Assembly: GCA_964446955.1 (NCBI GenBank)
Contig: CAYUQJ010000011.1
Coordinates: 26,256-90,255 of the forward strand
Source of the DNA: Leptolinea sp964446955
GTDB taxonomy: Bacteria; Chloroflexota; Anaerolineae; Anaerolineales; Anaerolineaceae
DNA: 64,000 bases
Reading direction: 5' to 3'
Made by a program: the position numbers and the translations under genes
The notes under the pieces: generated by a model
What the model was told of the DNA's origin: nothing
Database searches by the model: none
What the model saw: the letters and a program-made list of their open reading frames with translations, nothing else
Part shown: piece after piece, positions 1 to 9,298 of the stretch
Layout: every line of letters starts with the position of its first letter
Position numbering within the stretch: position 1 is the first letter of the stretch

Positions 1-20
1 TTCAGTTCAACTTTGGCCAT
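1..20 (-). CDS. 5' end of a CDS, probably sugar ABC transporter ATP-binding protein (partial)
   Basis: The minus strand starts with ATG at 20-18 and reads Met-Ala-Lys-Val-Glu-Leu before leaving the window. A strong Shine-Dalgarno sequence (AGGAGG) lies a few bases upstream. This N-terminus is typical of UgpC/MsmK-type sugar ABC ATPases, but six residues cannot prove it. The gene runs away from the kinase and isomerase genes on the same strand, so it would be the downstream gene of that sugar locus. The start is clear; the product is a guess. Confidence 0.45.
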
Positions 21-128
21 TTTTTCGCCTCCTGTCTACAAATATTATACAAATTCTCCGATATCGCGGTGTGGGCTGTACAAAGTTGGCGAACTGTTAT
101 TTGATTGAGGTTGGTTCGCTATGAATCA

Positions 129-161
129 AGATCAGCGTCACTAATTCAGTGGCGCTGATCT
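129..161 (-). terminator. Hairpin terminator after the PfkB/xylose isomerase operon
   Basis: A 14-bp stem (arms 129-142 and 148-161, one G-U pair, loop AATTC) lies about 30 bp beyond the stop of the minus-strand kinase gene and before the next minus-strand gene. There is no long T-tract, so it may act as a processing or stability hairpin rather than a classical terminator. Confidence 0.5.
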
Positions 162-190
162 ATTTGAACGAAGGTAATTGGAGAATCCGG

Positions 191-1300
191 TTAACGCGGG
201 GATGTGATGAATTGTTCCGGCTCCGGGTGGGTTTCCCATCCGGCAGCAATTCGATCTCGGGTTTCATCCCACCCACGGATCCCGCTCAGAGCATCGGCTT
301 TTTCCACGCAACAGGCTCCGATGGCAAGGGCGGATCGCATTGCGTCCAGGGGAGGTAGCCCGCGTTGAAGTGCGGCCAGAAAACCGGCAACAGTCACATC
401 ACCGGCGCCGGTTGTCCCCGCGACATTGACTTTGTAACAGGGCAGCCAGGCATTAAATTCAGCCCAGTTACCTGGATCGGCAGTGAAAGCACGTCCCATG
501 TTTTTGAGCGCGGCAAGTGGTGCCACTCTTAAATATAAGCCTCGATCCCCCAGCTTGAGCAAAACCATTTTTGCACCCATGCCCAAAAGTATTTTGCTGG
601 TTTTTGCCAATATGGGTGCTGATAAAGGAATGTCGGTTTTCTTCCACAGCATGTAGGAAATCTCATCAAAGCTGGGGACGAAGATGTCCACATATGGCAA
701 AACGTTTTGCAGAATGGACAACCAATCTGCGCGGCCTGCGGGAGATTCCGGATCAGGGTAGGCCATATCCAGTGATGTTGTCAGACCGGTAGTTTTTGCC
801 CGCTCGAAGATCTGCCTGAGCTGGCTGCCACTGTCAGCGTACATTTTCGCCATTAGCGGCGGGTAGCCAAAGTGGAATAGATCGACCCCAGACAGAGCAT
901 CATCGTCCACGTCACCAACGGTGAAGTCATCATTGGCGCCCGGGTTGTGAAGGAAACGCCGGTCTTCTCCTGTTGGGCTGATGACCAGCGAGTACGATGT
1001 AGCCGATTCTGCCTTTGTGATCAAACCTGACGCCAGTCCCGCTCCCTGTTGCTCCACGCACTGGCGCAGGGTCATGCCAAGCGCGTCATTACCGGTGCGG
1101 GCGATGAGCCGTGTTGGAATTCCCAGCCGGTGTAACGCAATTCCGGTATTGGAAACCGCGCCTCCGGTGGTTAAGACAGCCTTCCCGCATTGGGTAAGCC
1201 GGCCGGGACGGAAGCTCGCGTCAAATTGGCCGGGCGCAAAAGCGGAAAGGTCCGGGATGATGTCCAGGCACAGGTGTCCGGCAACAATGGCTCCGGTCAT
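191..1300 (-). CDS. PfkB-family carbohydrate kinase
   Basis: This 369-residue protein is a ribokinase/PfkB-fold sugar kinase that would phosphorylate a sugar with ATP in the cytoplasm. It has the N-terminal Gly-Gly motif region (GGAVSNTG, about 46-53) and the C-terminal signature GTTGAGD (295-301), whose Asp301 would be the catalytic base. It follows the xylose isomerase gene with one base between stop and start, so the two are probably translationally coupled. The expected partner of a xylose isomerase is an FGGY xylulokinase; a PfkB kinase suggests a different ketose or a replacement enzyme. Family certain, substrate not. Confidence 0.85.
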   Translation of the reverse strand: MTGAIVAGHLCLDIIPDLSAFAPGQFDASFRPGRLTQCGKAVLTTGGAVSNTGIALHRLGIPTRLIARTGNDALGMTLRQCVEQQGAGLASGLITKAESATSYSLVISPTGEDRRFLHNPGANDDFTVGDVDDDALSGVDLFHFGYPPLMAKMYADSGSQLRQIFERAKTTGLTTSLDMAYPDPESPAGRADWLSILQNVLPYVDIFVPSFDEISYMLWKKTDIPLSAPILAKTSKILLGMGAKMVLLKLGDRGLYLRVAPLAALKNMGRAFTADPGNWAEFNAWLPCYKVNVAGTTGAGDVTVAGFLAALQRGLPPLDAMRSALAIGACCVEKADALSGIRGWDETRDRIAAGWETHPEPEQFITSPR

Positions 1301-1301
1301 A

Positions 1302-2333
1302 TCACTTGCCCATCAGGTGTTTAACGATCAGCAGGTCCAGTTCTTCATAATCACGGGAAGCACGAAGCTCTTCCACTTTTTTGACGTCCAGGGACCTTAC
1401 CAGATCCAGGAGTCGCAGAAATATTTCGCGGCTGTTGCTCAGGTGTTTGGTGGATTTTTCTTTTACCTGGGTGCGCAGGGCTTTTACATCAAGCCCCACA
1501 AATTCGCCGTTCTGACCAAATCCGTTGCGTTCCAAAACCCAAACCTGGTTGAACGCGCGCCTCAGGTCTACAACCCCGAACGATTTGTCTTCATCGAATT
1601 TCAAACCATTCTGGTCGTTCAGATGCACGGACCATAATTTCTTCTGGTACAGGGCATACGCCATATCATCAGACGGATCAAGGCCGGCGAGAATGGAGTG
1701 TGCGGATTCGATCAGGGCGCCTACCCGGGATGGATCAACAGTCAGGCTTGCCAGTCCCAGGAAATGACCGACGGTGGGAACGTAAGCCTGGTCCATGGGT
1801 TCGTTGGGTTTCATCTCTCCCAGAATGCGGATGTCTTTGTTGTATTCCAACAGCGCGTTCATCCACTCAACCAGGCGCCCGATGGATGCCACAGGGTCCT
1901 TGGCCTCACGCATGTATGTTCCTTCGCGCGCCGGCCAGAGGACAATCTTGTCTGTCCCGATGATCTGGGCGATATCCACGGCCCGTTTCGACCGCTCCAG
2001 CGTGTATTTACGGGCTTCCGCGGAATTGGAGGTGATGGATCCATCAATTCCCATTTCATTTTCCCAGAGTCTGGGCGCGACAAACTCTGCTACAAGTCCG
2101 CGCTCATCGAGTAATTGCCGGATCCGTTTCGCTTCGCCTTCCTGTTTCGACCAGGGATCATCCGCGCTGGTTACCACATCATCATCATGAAATTGGACCC
2201 CGTCAAAACCCAGTTTTTTGTAGAATTCCAGCTTCTCGCTGAAAGAGAATTCGTCCCGCATGGGTGGACCGAACGGGTCTGCTCCGGAGTGGATATTCCA
2301 TGGTCCAAATGAAAAACGATAGTTGGTTGGCAT
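1302..2333 (-). CDS. xylA: Xylose isomerase (class I type)
   Basis: This 343-residue TIM-barrel protein should interconvert aldose and ketose, typically D-xylose and D-xylulose. The class I metal and catalytic residues are visible: His49 in FHDDD, Glu173 and Lys175 in EMKPNEP, Glu209 and His212 in IESAHS, Asp240, Asp247 and Asp249 in HLNDQNGLKFDED, and Asp282. It is about 45 residues shorter than Streptomyces/Thermus enzymes, mainly because the C-terminal arm used in oligomerisation is short. AAGGAG lies 7 bases before the ATG. It is the first gene of an operon with the PfkB kinase. The true sugar could differ from xylose. Confidence 0.85.
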   Translation of the reverse strand: MPTNYRFSFGPWNIHSGADPFGPPMRDEFSFSEKLEFYKKLGFDGVQFHDDDVVTSADDPWSKQEGEAKRIRQLLDERGLVAEFVAPRLWENEMGIDGSITSNSAEARKYTLERSKRAVDIAQIIGTDKIVLWPAREGTYMREAKDPVASIGRLVEWMNALLEYNKDIRILGEMKPNEPMDQAYVPTVGHFLGLASLTVDPSRVGALIESAHSILAGLDPSDDMAYALYQKKLWSVHLNDQNGLKFDEDKSFGVVDLRRAFNQVWVLERNGFGQNGEFVGLDVKALRTQVKEKSTKHLSNSREIFLRLLDLVRSLDVKKVEELRASRDYEELDLLIVKHLMGK

Positions 2334-2464
2334 TGGTAACTCCTTGAAATAGGTGGGTAAAGATAAAGGTTTTCAGGAATTCAGGATTCGCCGGTCACAT
2401 TCTATTTTATAACCAAACCCGACCCCGGACTTCCTGGTTGGATAAGGTTTGATTTACAGAAATG

Positions 2465-2494
2465 AAAAGATTCCCGGAAGGGGAATCTTTTTTT
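2465..2494. terminator. Bidirectional rho-independent terminator
   Basis: An 11-bp stem (arms 2465-2475 and 2481-2491, loop GGAAG) is followed by T residues on the plus strand and also has a T-rich flank on the minus strand. It lies about 20 bp beyond the stop of the lipoate ligase gene and between two minus-strand transcription units. Confidence 0.75.
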
Positions 2495-2514
2495 AGTAAC
2501 GAAAAACATGTATC

Positions 2515-3516
2515 TCAGGAATTTGTTTCAAAAAGGCAATTGACAACCTCATCCGCTGTTATGCTGCCCAGGTATAACGAAAGGTCCATCCCTTTTAGTT
2601 TTTCCAGAATGTCTGCTTCGTTGAACCGCACACCGATCAGTGATTTTTCCAATTCGTCCAGCTCAACAAGTCCCATGAAGTCTCCGCAGAACCGGCATTC
2701 GGTGATCAATCCGTTCTCGACATTAATGTCAATTTCCAGGTTGCCGCCGGTGAATCGTTTGGTGTTGCGGTACTGGAAGGCTGGCGCGCGACCGAAATTC
2801 CAATCCCAGGTTTGATACTTGGTTTCCTGCAGGAACTTCGCCCTTTCCACCAGGTGATCAGGAGCTTCCACGCGTGTGAGGGGTCCTTCTTTTCCAAATG
2901 CTTCGATCAATCCATCCCAGAAAGCTCGCATATCCGGATATTTTTCCGCGGGAACGTGTTCCCGAATATTCGTCACCCGGCTGCGGACGGAGGCGATACC
3001 TTTTGAGATGATCTTGGACGGGTTGACATTAAGGACACTCTGCAGGTTATCCAGATCGGAATCAAACAACAACGTTCCGTGGTGGAGAAGCTTCTTGTTG
3101 TGAATACGTTGTGCGGTTCCGGAGATCTTTTTTCCTTCCAGGGTAATGTCATTACGTCCCTGTACCAATGCGGATATCCCCATAAGATTTAACGCCTGTT
3201 CCATGGGTTTCGAAAGGACGGTCAGGTCAAGACGTTGTTGATAATCGATTGGGCGAATGAACGTGTAGTTCAGGTTCCCCATATCGTGATAAACCGTACC
3301 GCCACCCGATGAGCGCCGGACCACTCGTGCGCCGATCTTCTTTGCCGCGTCAACATTTATCTCTTTCTCGGCGTTCTGATAACGACCAACGATGATGGCG
3401 TTTTTATTCTGCCAGAGCATCATCACATCTTCCGGTTGGTTCCACTCCTGGACTGCCTCCTCAAATGCCAGATTCCACGTAGGGTCCAGGGAATTCGTTT
3501 CCAGATAAATCATCAA
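2515..3516 (-). CDS. lplA: Lipoate-protein ligase A
   Basis: This 333-residue enzyme should activate lipoate with ATP and attach it to Lys of E2 or GcvH domains, i.e. lipoate scavenging. It shows the BPL/LplA fold motif RRSSGGGTVYHD (67-78) and the GKKISGTAQ segment (128-136) with the conserved lysine (Lys130) that contacts lipoyl-AMP. The length includes the C-terminal accessory domain (about 250-333), so it is a complete single-chain LplA. It is monocistronic, between a terminator and a promoter region. Two ATG codons in tandem could start it; the first is used here. Confidence 0.92.
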   Translation of the reverse strand: MMIYLETNSLDPTWNLAFEEAVQEWNQPEDVMMLWQNKNAIIVGRYQNAEKEINVDAAKKIGARVVRRSSGGGTVYHDMGNLNYTFIRPIDYQQRLDLTVLSKPMEQALNLMGISALVQGRNDITLEGKKISGTAQRIHNKKLLHHGTLLFDSDLDNLQSVLNVNPSKIISKGIASVRSRVTNIREHVPAEKYPDMRAFWDGLIEAFGKEGPLTRVEAPDHLVERAKFLQETKYQTWDWNFGRAPAFQYRNTKRFTGGNLEIDINVENGLITECRFCGDFMGLVELDELEKSLIGVRFNEADILEKLKGMDLSLYLGSITADEVVNCLFETNS

Positions 3517-3690
3517 GCACCATCCTTACTGTCAATAGTGGATTAAGTATACTGTATTGATGTTTTTGGGACACAATCCCTTTTATAAGGTTAGAACACG
3601 CTCTTGCCGGGGAAGATGCTTGCGGGTTGATTGAATTCTTCCCCGTAGCCTGTTGGAAAAACTTGATAATATTTATTCACATAGACTGGT

Positions 3691-3719
3691 TTGACACCAT
3701 TTTTTGTATGGGGTAGACT
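3691..3719 (+). promoter_or_regulatory. Sigma-70-type promoter for the GH63/GT20/GT4/HAD operon
   Basis: TTGACA (3691-3696) and TAGACT (3714-3719) are separated by 17 bp, about 70 bp before the GH63 start codon. The -35 box is perfect and the -10 box matches at four of six positions. Confidence 0.6.
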
Positions 3720-3789
3720 AATTTTAGGCGGGATGCATTTTTTTCATTGACTAACAAAGATCGGCGCGTTTGGAGACTTACACATTTAT

Positions 3790-5571
3790 ATGAAGAAAAT
3801 CGATTATTTCAGCTTACTCACCAATCATATAGATATACGGCACGTACCATTCAGTGAACGGGGTTCGAGAATTTTGATCTTTCGATACCTGGATCAAAAT
3901 GCTTTATACATCAGATTGGCTGAACGGCTGACAAACCTGGAATCTAATATAGAAGCGTATCTCAACCGTTTACCGTTCATTCAAGACTTGTTCTTCATCG
4001 ACGATCAAAAAAAAGTCATTGATTTTACAATAACCAGTACTCCCAACCGTCTCATTTTTCATACACATCTTGGGAATATCGAGTTGGTCTTTCAAGACCG
4101 CCACATCATTGCGTTCTCATTACCTGCAAACCGGGTAAGCGGTTTGCGATTTAAAGTCTTTCCTCAGTACTGGAGAAGTACACCACAGGGTGGGAAGTTC
4201 CTTACCGTCAGGAACCTTGTGTACAACACGACGGGGAATGTCATTCACAACCAGATCTCTCCGATGGAAGGCGGATACGAGGTTGAGTTCCTTGTGGAAA
4301 CACAGGATAACTCAACCACAATTCTGGGAATTTACCCGTCAGAACCCGATGTGCCCCCCATCCTTCCTTTTTCTCAATTGCGGGATACGTCGGAAGAACG
4401 GTGGCGTTCCTGGTTCAAACGTATCCCCCAGGTTAAAGAAAAATATGCCAGAACGTACGCGTTCGCGTGGTGGATCATGGCTAATAATCTCATCAGCCCT
4501 CAGGGTAAAGTGATCTATGAGGCAATGACACCATCCAAACTTGGGTACGTTGGCCTCTGGCTTTGGGATAATGCCATGCATGCGTTGGCATACCGGTATG
4601 TGGATGCGGAACTGGCCCGCAACCAGATCCGGTCCATGCTGGCCTACCAATTGCCCAACGGGATGGTTCCGGATGTTGTCTATGATGATGGCGTGGTCTT
4701 GTCGATCGATCATCCCATTGCCGGAGAGGTGACCAAACCGCCAATTCTTGCCTGGGCAGCATTGAAATTGCATGAGTTCGATCCGGATATGGAATTTTTG
4801 AAAGAGATATATGTACCGCTTGTGCGATTGAATGCCTGGTGGCTAACAATGAATGATGATGATGGCGATGGTCTTGCCCAATATAATCACCCGTATTCAT
4901 CCGGTCTGGATGACAGCCCATTATGGGACCAGGGTATGCCAGTTGAGTCACCTGACCTGAACACATATCTTTGCATTCAATGCTCATCGCTGGCTCAAAT
5001 TGCAACGTTATTAAATATGGAAGCGGAAGCTTTGATGTGGAAGCGTAAGGCCTCTGCCATGGTAGAGCGAATGATCAAACACTTTTGGGACCCGGATCAC
5101 GGTTTTTTCTGGGTAATCAAGGATCATAAACCTATAAAAACGAAAACCCCATTTAATCTTTATCCTCTTTGGACCGGTTTATTGCCGGAGTCGATAAAAA
5201 ACAGATTGTTGGGACAGCTCACAAACCCCGATCTGTTTTGGGGAAAATATAAACTTCCGACAGTCGCTTACAGCGACCCCAAGTATGATCCGAAAACCAT
5301 GTGGCGTGGTCCGGTTTGGGCAAATATCAACTACTTTTTTATCGAAGCATTGGAGAATGTCGGAGAGATCAAGCTGGCTAAAACACTTCGGGATAGCACA
5401 CTGGACATGATCATGGCGCATGAAGACATATTTGAGTTTTATGACGCCGAAACAGGTGCTCCACCCGAAAGGTCGGTGAGAAATTTCGGTTGGACTTCGG
5501 CTGTTTTTATCGATCTGGCGATACAGGCAAGTGCCATTCGTACGACGGGAAAGGCGGAGAAGCACCAATGA
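3790..5571 (+). CDS. GH63-type glycoside hydrolase (mannosyl/glucosylglycerate hydrolase-like)
   Basis: A 593-residue hydrolase with an N-terminal beta-rich part (about 1-200) and a C-terminal (alpha/alpha)6 barrel. GH63 hallmarks are WLWDNAMH (257-264), HPYSSGLDDSPLWD (367-380, with Asp374 the likely general acid), a later RGPVW segment and NFGWTSA near the C-terminus. Family members hydrolyse alpha-glucosyl or alpha-mannosyl linkages in compatible solutes (mannosylglycerate, glucosylglycerate) or glycans. It has no signal peptide, so it should act in the cytoplasm. Its stop overlaps the next start (ATGA), tying it to the GT20 synthase. It may recycle the solute made by its neighbours; trehalase-like activity is an alternative. 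Confidence 0.75.
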   Translation: MKKIDYFSLLTNHIDIRHVPFSERGSRILIFRYLDQNALYIRLAERLTNLESNIEAYLNRLPFIQDLFFIDDQKKVIDFTITSTPNRLIFHTHLGNIELVFQDRHIIAFSLPANRVSGLRFKVFPQYWRSTPQGGKFLTVRNLVYNTTGNVIHNQISPMEGGYEVEFLVETQDNSTTILGIYPSEPDVPPILPFSQLRDTSEERWRSWFKRIPQVKEKYARTYAFAWWIMANNLISPQGKVIYEAMTPSKLGYVGLWLWDNAMHALAYRYVDAELARNQIRSMLAYQLPNGMVPDVVYDDGVVLSIDHPIAGEVTKPPILAWAALKLHEFDPDMEFLKEIYVPLVRLNAWWLTMNDDDGDGLAQYNHPYSSGLDDSPLWDQGMPVESPDLNTYLCIQCSSLAQIATLLNMEAEALMWKRKASAMVERMIKHFWDPDHGFFWVIKDHKPIKTKTPFNLYPLWTGLLPESIKNRLLGQLTNPDLFWGKYKLPTVAYSDPKYDPKTMWRGPVWANINYFFIEALENVGEIKLAKTLRDSTLDMIMAHEDIFEFYDAETGAPPERSVRNFGWTSAVFIDLAIQASAIRTTGKAEKHQ

Positions 5572-7139
5572 AAAGCAAAGATCAGTCAGATAGTGGGTGG
5601 TCGAAAACGGAAACGGTGAATGATATTCAATCCGGCGGCTCAATATCAGAAGACCTTTTGGAGGGACGTTCTCTTATCATCGTTTCCAATCGGGGACCTT
5701 CCGGCCTGGTAAAGAACCATGATGGAACATATCAATCCCAACGCGGTAGTGGCGGTTTGGTTACTGCCTTATTGGGTCTGGCTCACAACATAGATATCAA
5801 CTGGATTGCTGCCAGGATCGCAGAGGAAGATGATATTGCGGGTGAGACACAGCATACTACGATGCAAATCGCGGAAGACGGCCGCATAATAAAAATGCAT
5901 TATGTGCCTATTCCTGAAGAGGTATACGACGGCTATTACAATGTAATATCAAATCCGCTTATCTGGTTTGTGCAGCATTCCATGTGGGATTTCATCACCA
6001 GCCCGACAATAACCCGGGCTACCTGGGTCGCATGGGAAAGAGGTTACATGGAAGCAAACCGGATGTTTGCCCGATCTTTGTACCAGCTTGTTAAAGCGAC
6101 ACCGGGTAAGAAAATAATCATGTTGCAGGATTATCATCTTTACCTTGTCCCCCGGATGCTGCGGAACCTTTTGCATCGTACCCGCCGCTCTGAAGATGTC
6201 ACCCTGACCCATTTTGTCCATATCCCATGGCCGGGTTCCGAAGAAATTCGAATGCTGCCGGCCGGTATGCGGACAGATATTCTTGACGGGCTTTCCGCGG
6301 TGGATTTGTTGGGATTTCAGACGAAAAAGGATTGTAAGAATTTTCTGCAATCTGTGGAATCTCATTTACCAAGAGCCAATGTCAACTTCCGGCATAGCAG
6401 GATTTGGTTCAGAAACCATGCCACCCATGTACAAGATTTCCCGATCTCAATTGACGTTCCGGCTTTGAGGGAATTAGCAGAGTCAGAGGAAGTTGATCAA
6501 ATTCGTGTTCAGCTTGAAGAGATCATTCAAGATAATCAATTAATCCTGCGTGTGGACAGGACTGATCCGAGTAAGAATATTGTCCGGGGCTTTCAGGCAT
6601 TTGGGGAGATGCTGGAAACCCACCCGGAACATCGGGAGAAGGTGAAATTTCTCGCCATGTTAGTGCCTTCAAGGCTTGATGTTGAGGAATATCATAACTA
6701 TCACAATGAGATCATGGCTGCTGCCGGGTGGGTAAATTCACAATATGGGACCGGTGATTGGGAGCCAATCCGAGTTGTTCAGGGTGAAAACTATCCGAGG
6801 GCCATAGCGGCTTTGCAATTGTATGATGTGTTGTTGGTCAATTCTATTGCGGATGGGATGAACCTGGTTTCAAAAGAAGGTCCCATAGTTAACAAAAAAG
6901 ACGGCGTTCTGGTGTTATCAGATTTGACCGGGGCAAGCCAGCAATTGGAACCGGGAGCACTGGTTATTTCTCCCTGTGATGTGTACGCGACAGCAGAAGC
7001 CATGCATCAGGCGTTAGCGATGAACCCTGAAGAACGGTCCCTTCGGGCCACCCGTTTGCGATGGCTTGTGGAAGAAAATGATATTAATGCCTGGTTTAAA
7101 AATCAGATCAAAGCGATTAAAAAGATGGGTTGTTTATGA
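5568..7139 (+). CDS. GT20 family synthase (trehalose-6-phosphate synthase-like)
   Basis: A 523-residue GT-B retaining glycosyltransferase of family GT20. The start is ATG 5568, which overlaps the upstream stop by 4 bases and has a purine-rich ribosome site; a longer frame runs back into the GH63 gene. Seen are SNRGP (about 40-44), RGSGGL (59-64), DYHL (188-191), HIPWPGSEE (218-226), RVDRTDPSKN (328-337) and DGMNLVSKE (429-437). The RVDRTDPSKN form differs from the RLDYxKG of E. coli OtsA and resembles the actinobacterial/ValL branch. It likely makes trehalose-6-phosphate, or another sugar-phosphate glucoside, from an NDP-sugar. The downstream phosphatase supports a phosphorylated product. Confidence 0.8.
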   Translation: MKSKDQSDSGWSKTETVNDIQSGGSISEDLLEGRSLIIVSNRGPSGLVKNHDGTYQSQRGSGGLVTALLGLAHNIDINWIAARIAEEDDIAGETQHTTMQIAEDGRIIKMHYVPIPEEVYDGYYNVISNPLIWFVQHSMWDFITSPTITRATWVAWERGYMEANRMFARSLYQLVKATPGKKIIMLQDYHLYLVPRMLRNLLHRTRRSEDVTLTHFVHIPWPGSEEIRMLPAGMRTDILDGLSAVDLLGFQTKKDCKNFLQSVESHLPRANVNFRHSRIWFRNHATHVQDFPISIDVPALRELAESEEVDQIRVQLEEIIQDNQLILRVDRTDPSKNIVRGFQAFGEMLETHPEHREKVKFLAMLVPSRLDVEEYHNYHNEIMAAAGWVNSQYGTGDWEPIRVVQGENYPRAIAALQLYDVLLVNSIADGMNLVSKEGPIVNKKDGVLVLSDLTGASQQLEPGALVISPCDVYATAEAMHQALAMNPEERSLRATRLRWLVEENDINAWFKNQIKAIKKMGCL

Positions 7140-7203
7140 AGAAATTTTCAATATGTTCAATGAAACCGTGCAGAAACAGCCCGGTCTAAGGGAGTACGAC
7201 TAC

Positions 7204-8451
7204 ATGAAAACAGCAATCTTGCATTATTCTGCGCCTCCAACAGTCGGAGGTGTGGAGATGGTCATTCAATCCCATGCGGAGCAATTTCAGGCTGCCGGGT
7301 TACCGCTAACGGTTATCGCGGGACGTGGACAGGCGACTGCTCTACCTCAGGATGTGTCGTACGTACAAATTGATGAGATTGATTCCATGCACCCGGACAT
7401 CGTTGCGGCAACAGAAGCCCTGAATTCAGGAAAAATCCCGGACTCCTTTAACGGCTTGACAGATATTTTAACGGAACGCCTTCAACCTCTACTTCCGCAG
7501 TTTGATAACCTGATCGTGCATAATGTGTTTTCCAAACATTTTAATCTCCCGCTGACCACCGCGTTATTTCGTATGGTTGATTCCGGATCCATAAAGCATT
7601 GCATTTCATGGTGTCATGATCTAACCTGGAGTAGTGAAAGATCGCGGGGGAAAGTGTACGCGGCTTTTCCATGGGATATCCTGAAAACTTACAACGATAA
7701 GATCACATATATTGCCATATCACAGCAACGGCGCAAAGAATTGATAGAAACAACAGGCTGCCCGCCGGGTAAAGTGCGGGTTGTTTATAACGGGGTTGAA
7801 CCGGAATCGATGCTTGGTATTTCACCCGAAGTGAAAAACCTGACCGAGAAAATGGACCTTTTGTCGGCTGATATGATTCTCTTAATGCCGGTGCGGATCA
7901 CAAAAGCGAAGAATATTGAATTGGCGATCCGGTTGGCAGATGCCTTGAAAAGAATGGGTTATTCACCCCGCATTATTTTGACAGGTCCTCCAGACCCGCA
8001 TGATCCTGACAGTATGGAATATTACAAGTCGCTTCTTGAATTACGTCAGAATCTGATGGTGGAAAAAGAAATGCAATTTGTGTATGAATACGGCAAAAAA
8101 GCGAACGAGGGTTTGATCATTGATCGTGAGACAGTTTTTGAGCTTTATCGGGTGTCCGATGCTTTGTTTATGCCTTCTCACCGCGAAGGTTTTGGTATGC
8201 CGTTGGTTGAAGCCGGGCTTGTGGGAATGCCAATTATCACGACCCATGTTCCGTCGTATTGTGAATTGATGGATGGAAATGCGCTGGCGATATCACCTGA
8301 TATGGATCAAACTGATCTGGCAAAAGAGATATTGAACTGGCTGGGGAATAAACCTGAATTCAAGAATCGGGTTATGGTACGTAAAAAACTGACATGGAAT
8401 GCGATTTTTCAGCAAGATATTCTTCCATTATTAAGGACTCCAGAAAATTGA
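7204..8451 (+). CDS. GT4-family glycosyltransferase
   Basis: A 415-residue GT-B glycosyltransferase of the group 1/GT4 type. ATG 7204 is chosen because AAGGGAG precedes it and the protein then opens with the Rossmann strand MKTAILHYSAPPTVGGVE, whose Gly-Gly loop binds the NDP-sugar. The nucleotide-sugar site HREGFGMPLVEA has the E-x7-E pattern. No transmembrane segment is seen. It lies between the GT20 synthase and the phosphatase in the same operon and overlaps the phosphatase start by one base. This suggests a second sugar transfer onto the same product, or an alternative synthase. Acceptor and donor are unknown. Confidence 0.8.
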   Translation: MKTAILHYSAPPTVGGVEMVIQSHAEQFQAAGLPLTVIAGRGQATALPQDVSYVQIDEIDSMHPDIVAATEALNSGKIPDSFNGLTDILTERLQPLLPQFDNLIVHNVFSKHFNLPLTTALFRMVDSGSIKHCISWCHDLTWSSERSRGKVYAAFPWDILKTYNDKITYIAISQQRRKELIETTGCPPGKVRVVYNGVEPESMLGISPEVKNLTEKMDLLSADMILLMPVRITKAKNIELAIRLADALKRMGYSPRIILTGPPDPHDPDSMEYYKSLLELRQNLMVEKEMQFVYEYGKKANEGLIIDRETVFELYRVSDALFMPSHREGFGMPLVEAGLVGMPIITTHVPSYCELMDGNALAISPDMDQTDLAKEILNWLGNKPEFKNRVMVRKKLTWNAIFQQDILPLLRTPEN

Positions 8452-9248
8452 TGATGATGGAAGTAGAGGCACTGGCTTTAAGAGCAGCACAATCGCGCAC
8501 TATTCGGTTGTTCCTGGATTATGACGGAACCCTGGCAGGTTTCGCGCCATCACCGGATGATGTTTTACCAGACAAAGAATTAATAGAGTTATTTGAAGAC
8601 CTGGTTTCATTGGAGAATCTTCTGCCGGCTGTAATCAGTGGAAGACGGCTCTCACATATTCAAAAGCTGCTTCCCGTAAAAGGGCTTCTTCTGGGTGGAA
8701 CCTACGGAATTGAACTCCTTATGCCAGATGGCAGGCAGATAACAGCTTATCCATTTGAAAAACTTAGACCTACCATAGAGAGATTAAAACCCCTGTGGAG
8801 TTCAATAATTTCTGAAATTAGCGGTTTTTATCTGGAAGATAAAGGTTGGAGCCTGGCATTACACGGCCTGAGGGCTGCGGAAAGAGAGGCAGATGAGGCT
8901 ATTGCATTTGCCGTGAAAGTGGTTACAGAAGGAATGGCAGATCCCCGCTTCCGCGTGATCCGGGGACACCGCTTTTTGGAGTATGCGCCTGTTTTGGCAA
9001 ACAAGTCAATGGCAGTCCGCAAAGTGTTGAACGAGTTAACGCCCGGGGACGCAATGGCCATTTATATTGGCGATGATGATAAAGATGAAGAAGCGATGGA
9101 AGTGGTTATTGAGGCTGGCGGTTTTGGAATTAAGGTATCCTTATCAGACGAGAAAACACCGGCACAATTCACGATTCGTGATCCATCCGGTGTTCGTTTG
9201 TGGTTGCGGTCCTTGTATTCCGCTTGCCGCGATAAAGCGAATAGCTGA
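8451..9248 (+). CDS. otsB: Trehalose-phosphatase-like HAD hydrolase
   Basis: A 265-residue HAD-IIB phosphatase. Motif I is LFLDYDGTLAG, with the nucleophile and acid Asp near residues 23 and 25, and motif IV is GDDDKDE (about 206-212). Length and sequence match OtsB, which removes phosphate from trehalose-6-phosphate. Three in-frame ATG codons (8451, 8454, 8457) sit at the upstream stop; the first overlaps it as TGATG and an AAGGA lies about 15 bases upstream. It is the last gene of the four-gene operon and is followed by a long hairpin. If the GT20 product is not trehalose phosphate, this enzyme's substrate changes accordingly. Confidence 0.82.
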   Translation: MMMEVEALALRAAQSRTIRLFLDYDGTLAGFAPSPDDVLPDKELIELFEDLVSLENLLPAVISGRRLSHIQKLLPVKGLLLGGTYGIELLMPDGRQITAYPFEKLRPTIERLKPLWSSIISEISGFYLEDKGWSLALHGLRAAEREADEAIAFAVKVVTEGMADPRFRVIRGHRFLEYAPVLANKSMAVRKVLNELTPGDAMAIYIGDDDKDEEAMEVVIEAGGFGIKVSLSDEKTPAQFTIRDPSGVRLWLRSLYSACRDKANS

Positions 9249-9298
9249 TCAGACTAGAATACTTGACTTGTACTATCCAACGATTAAAACCCTGTGTT

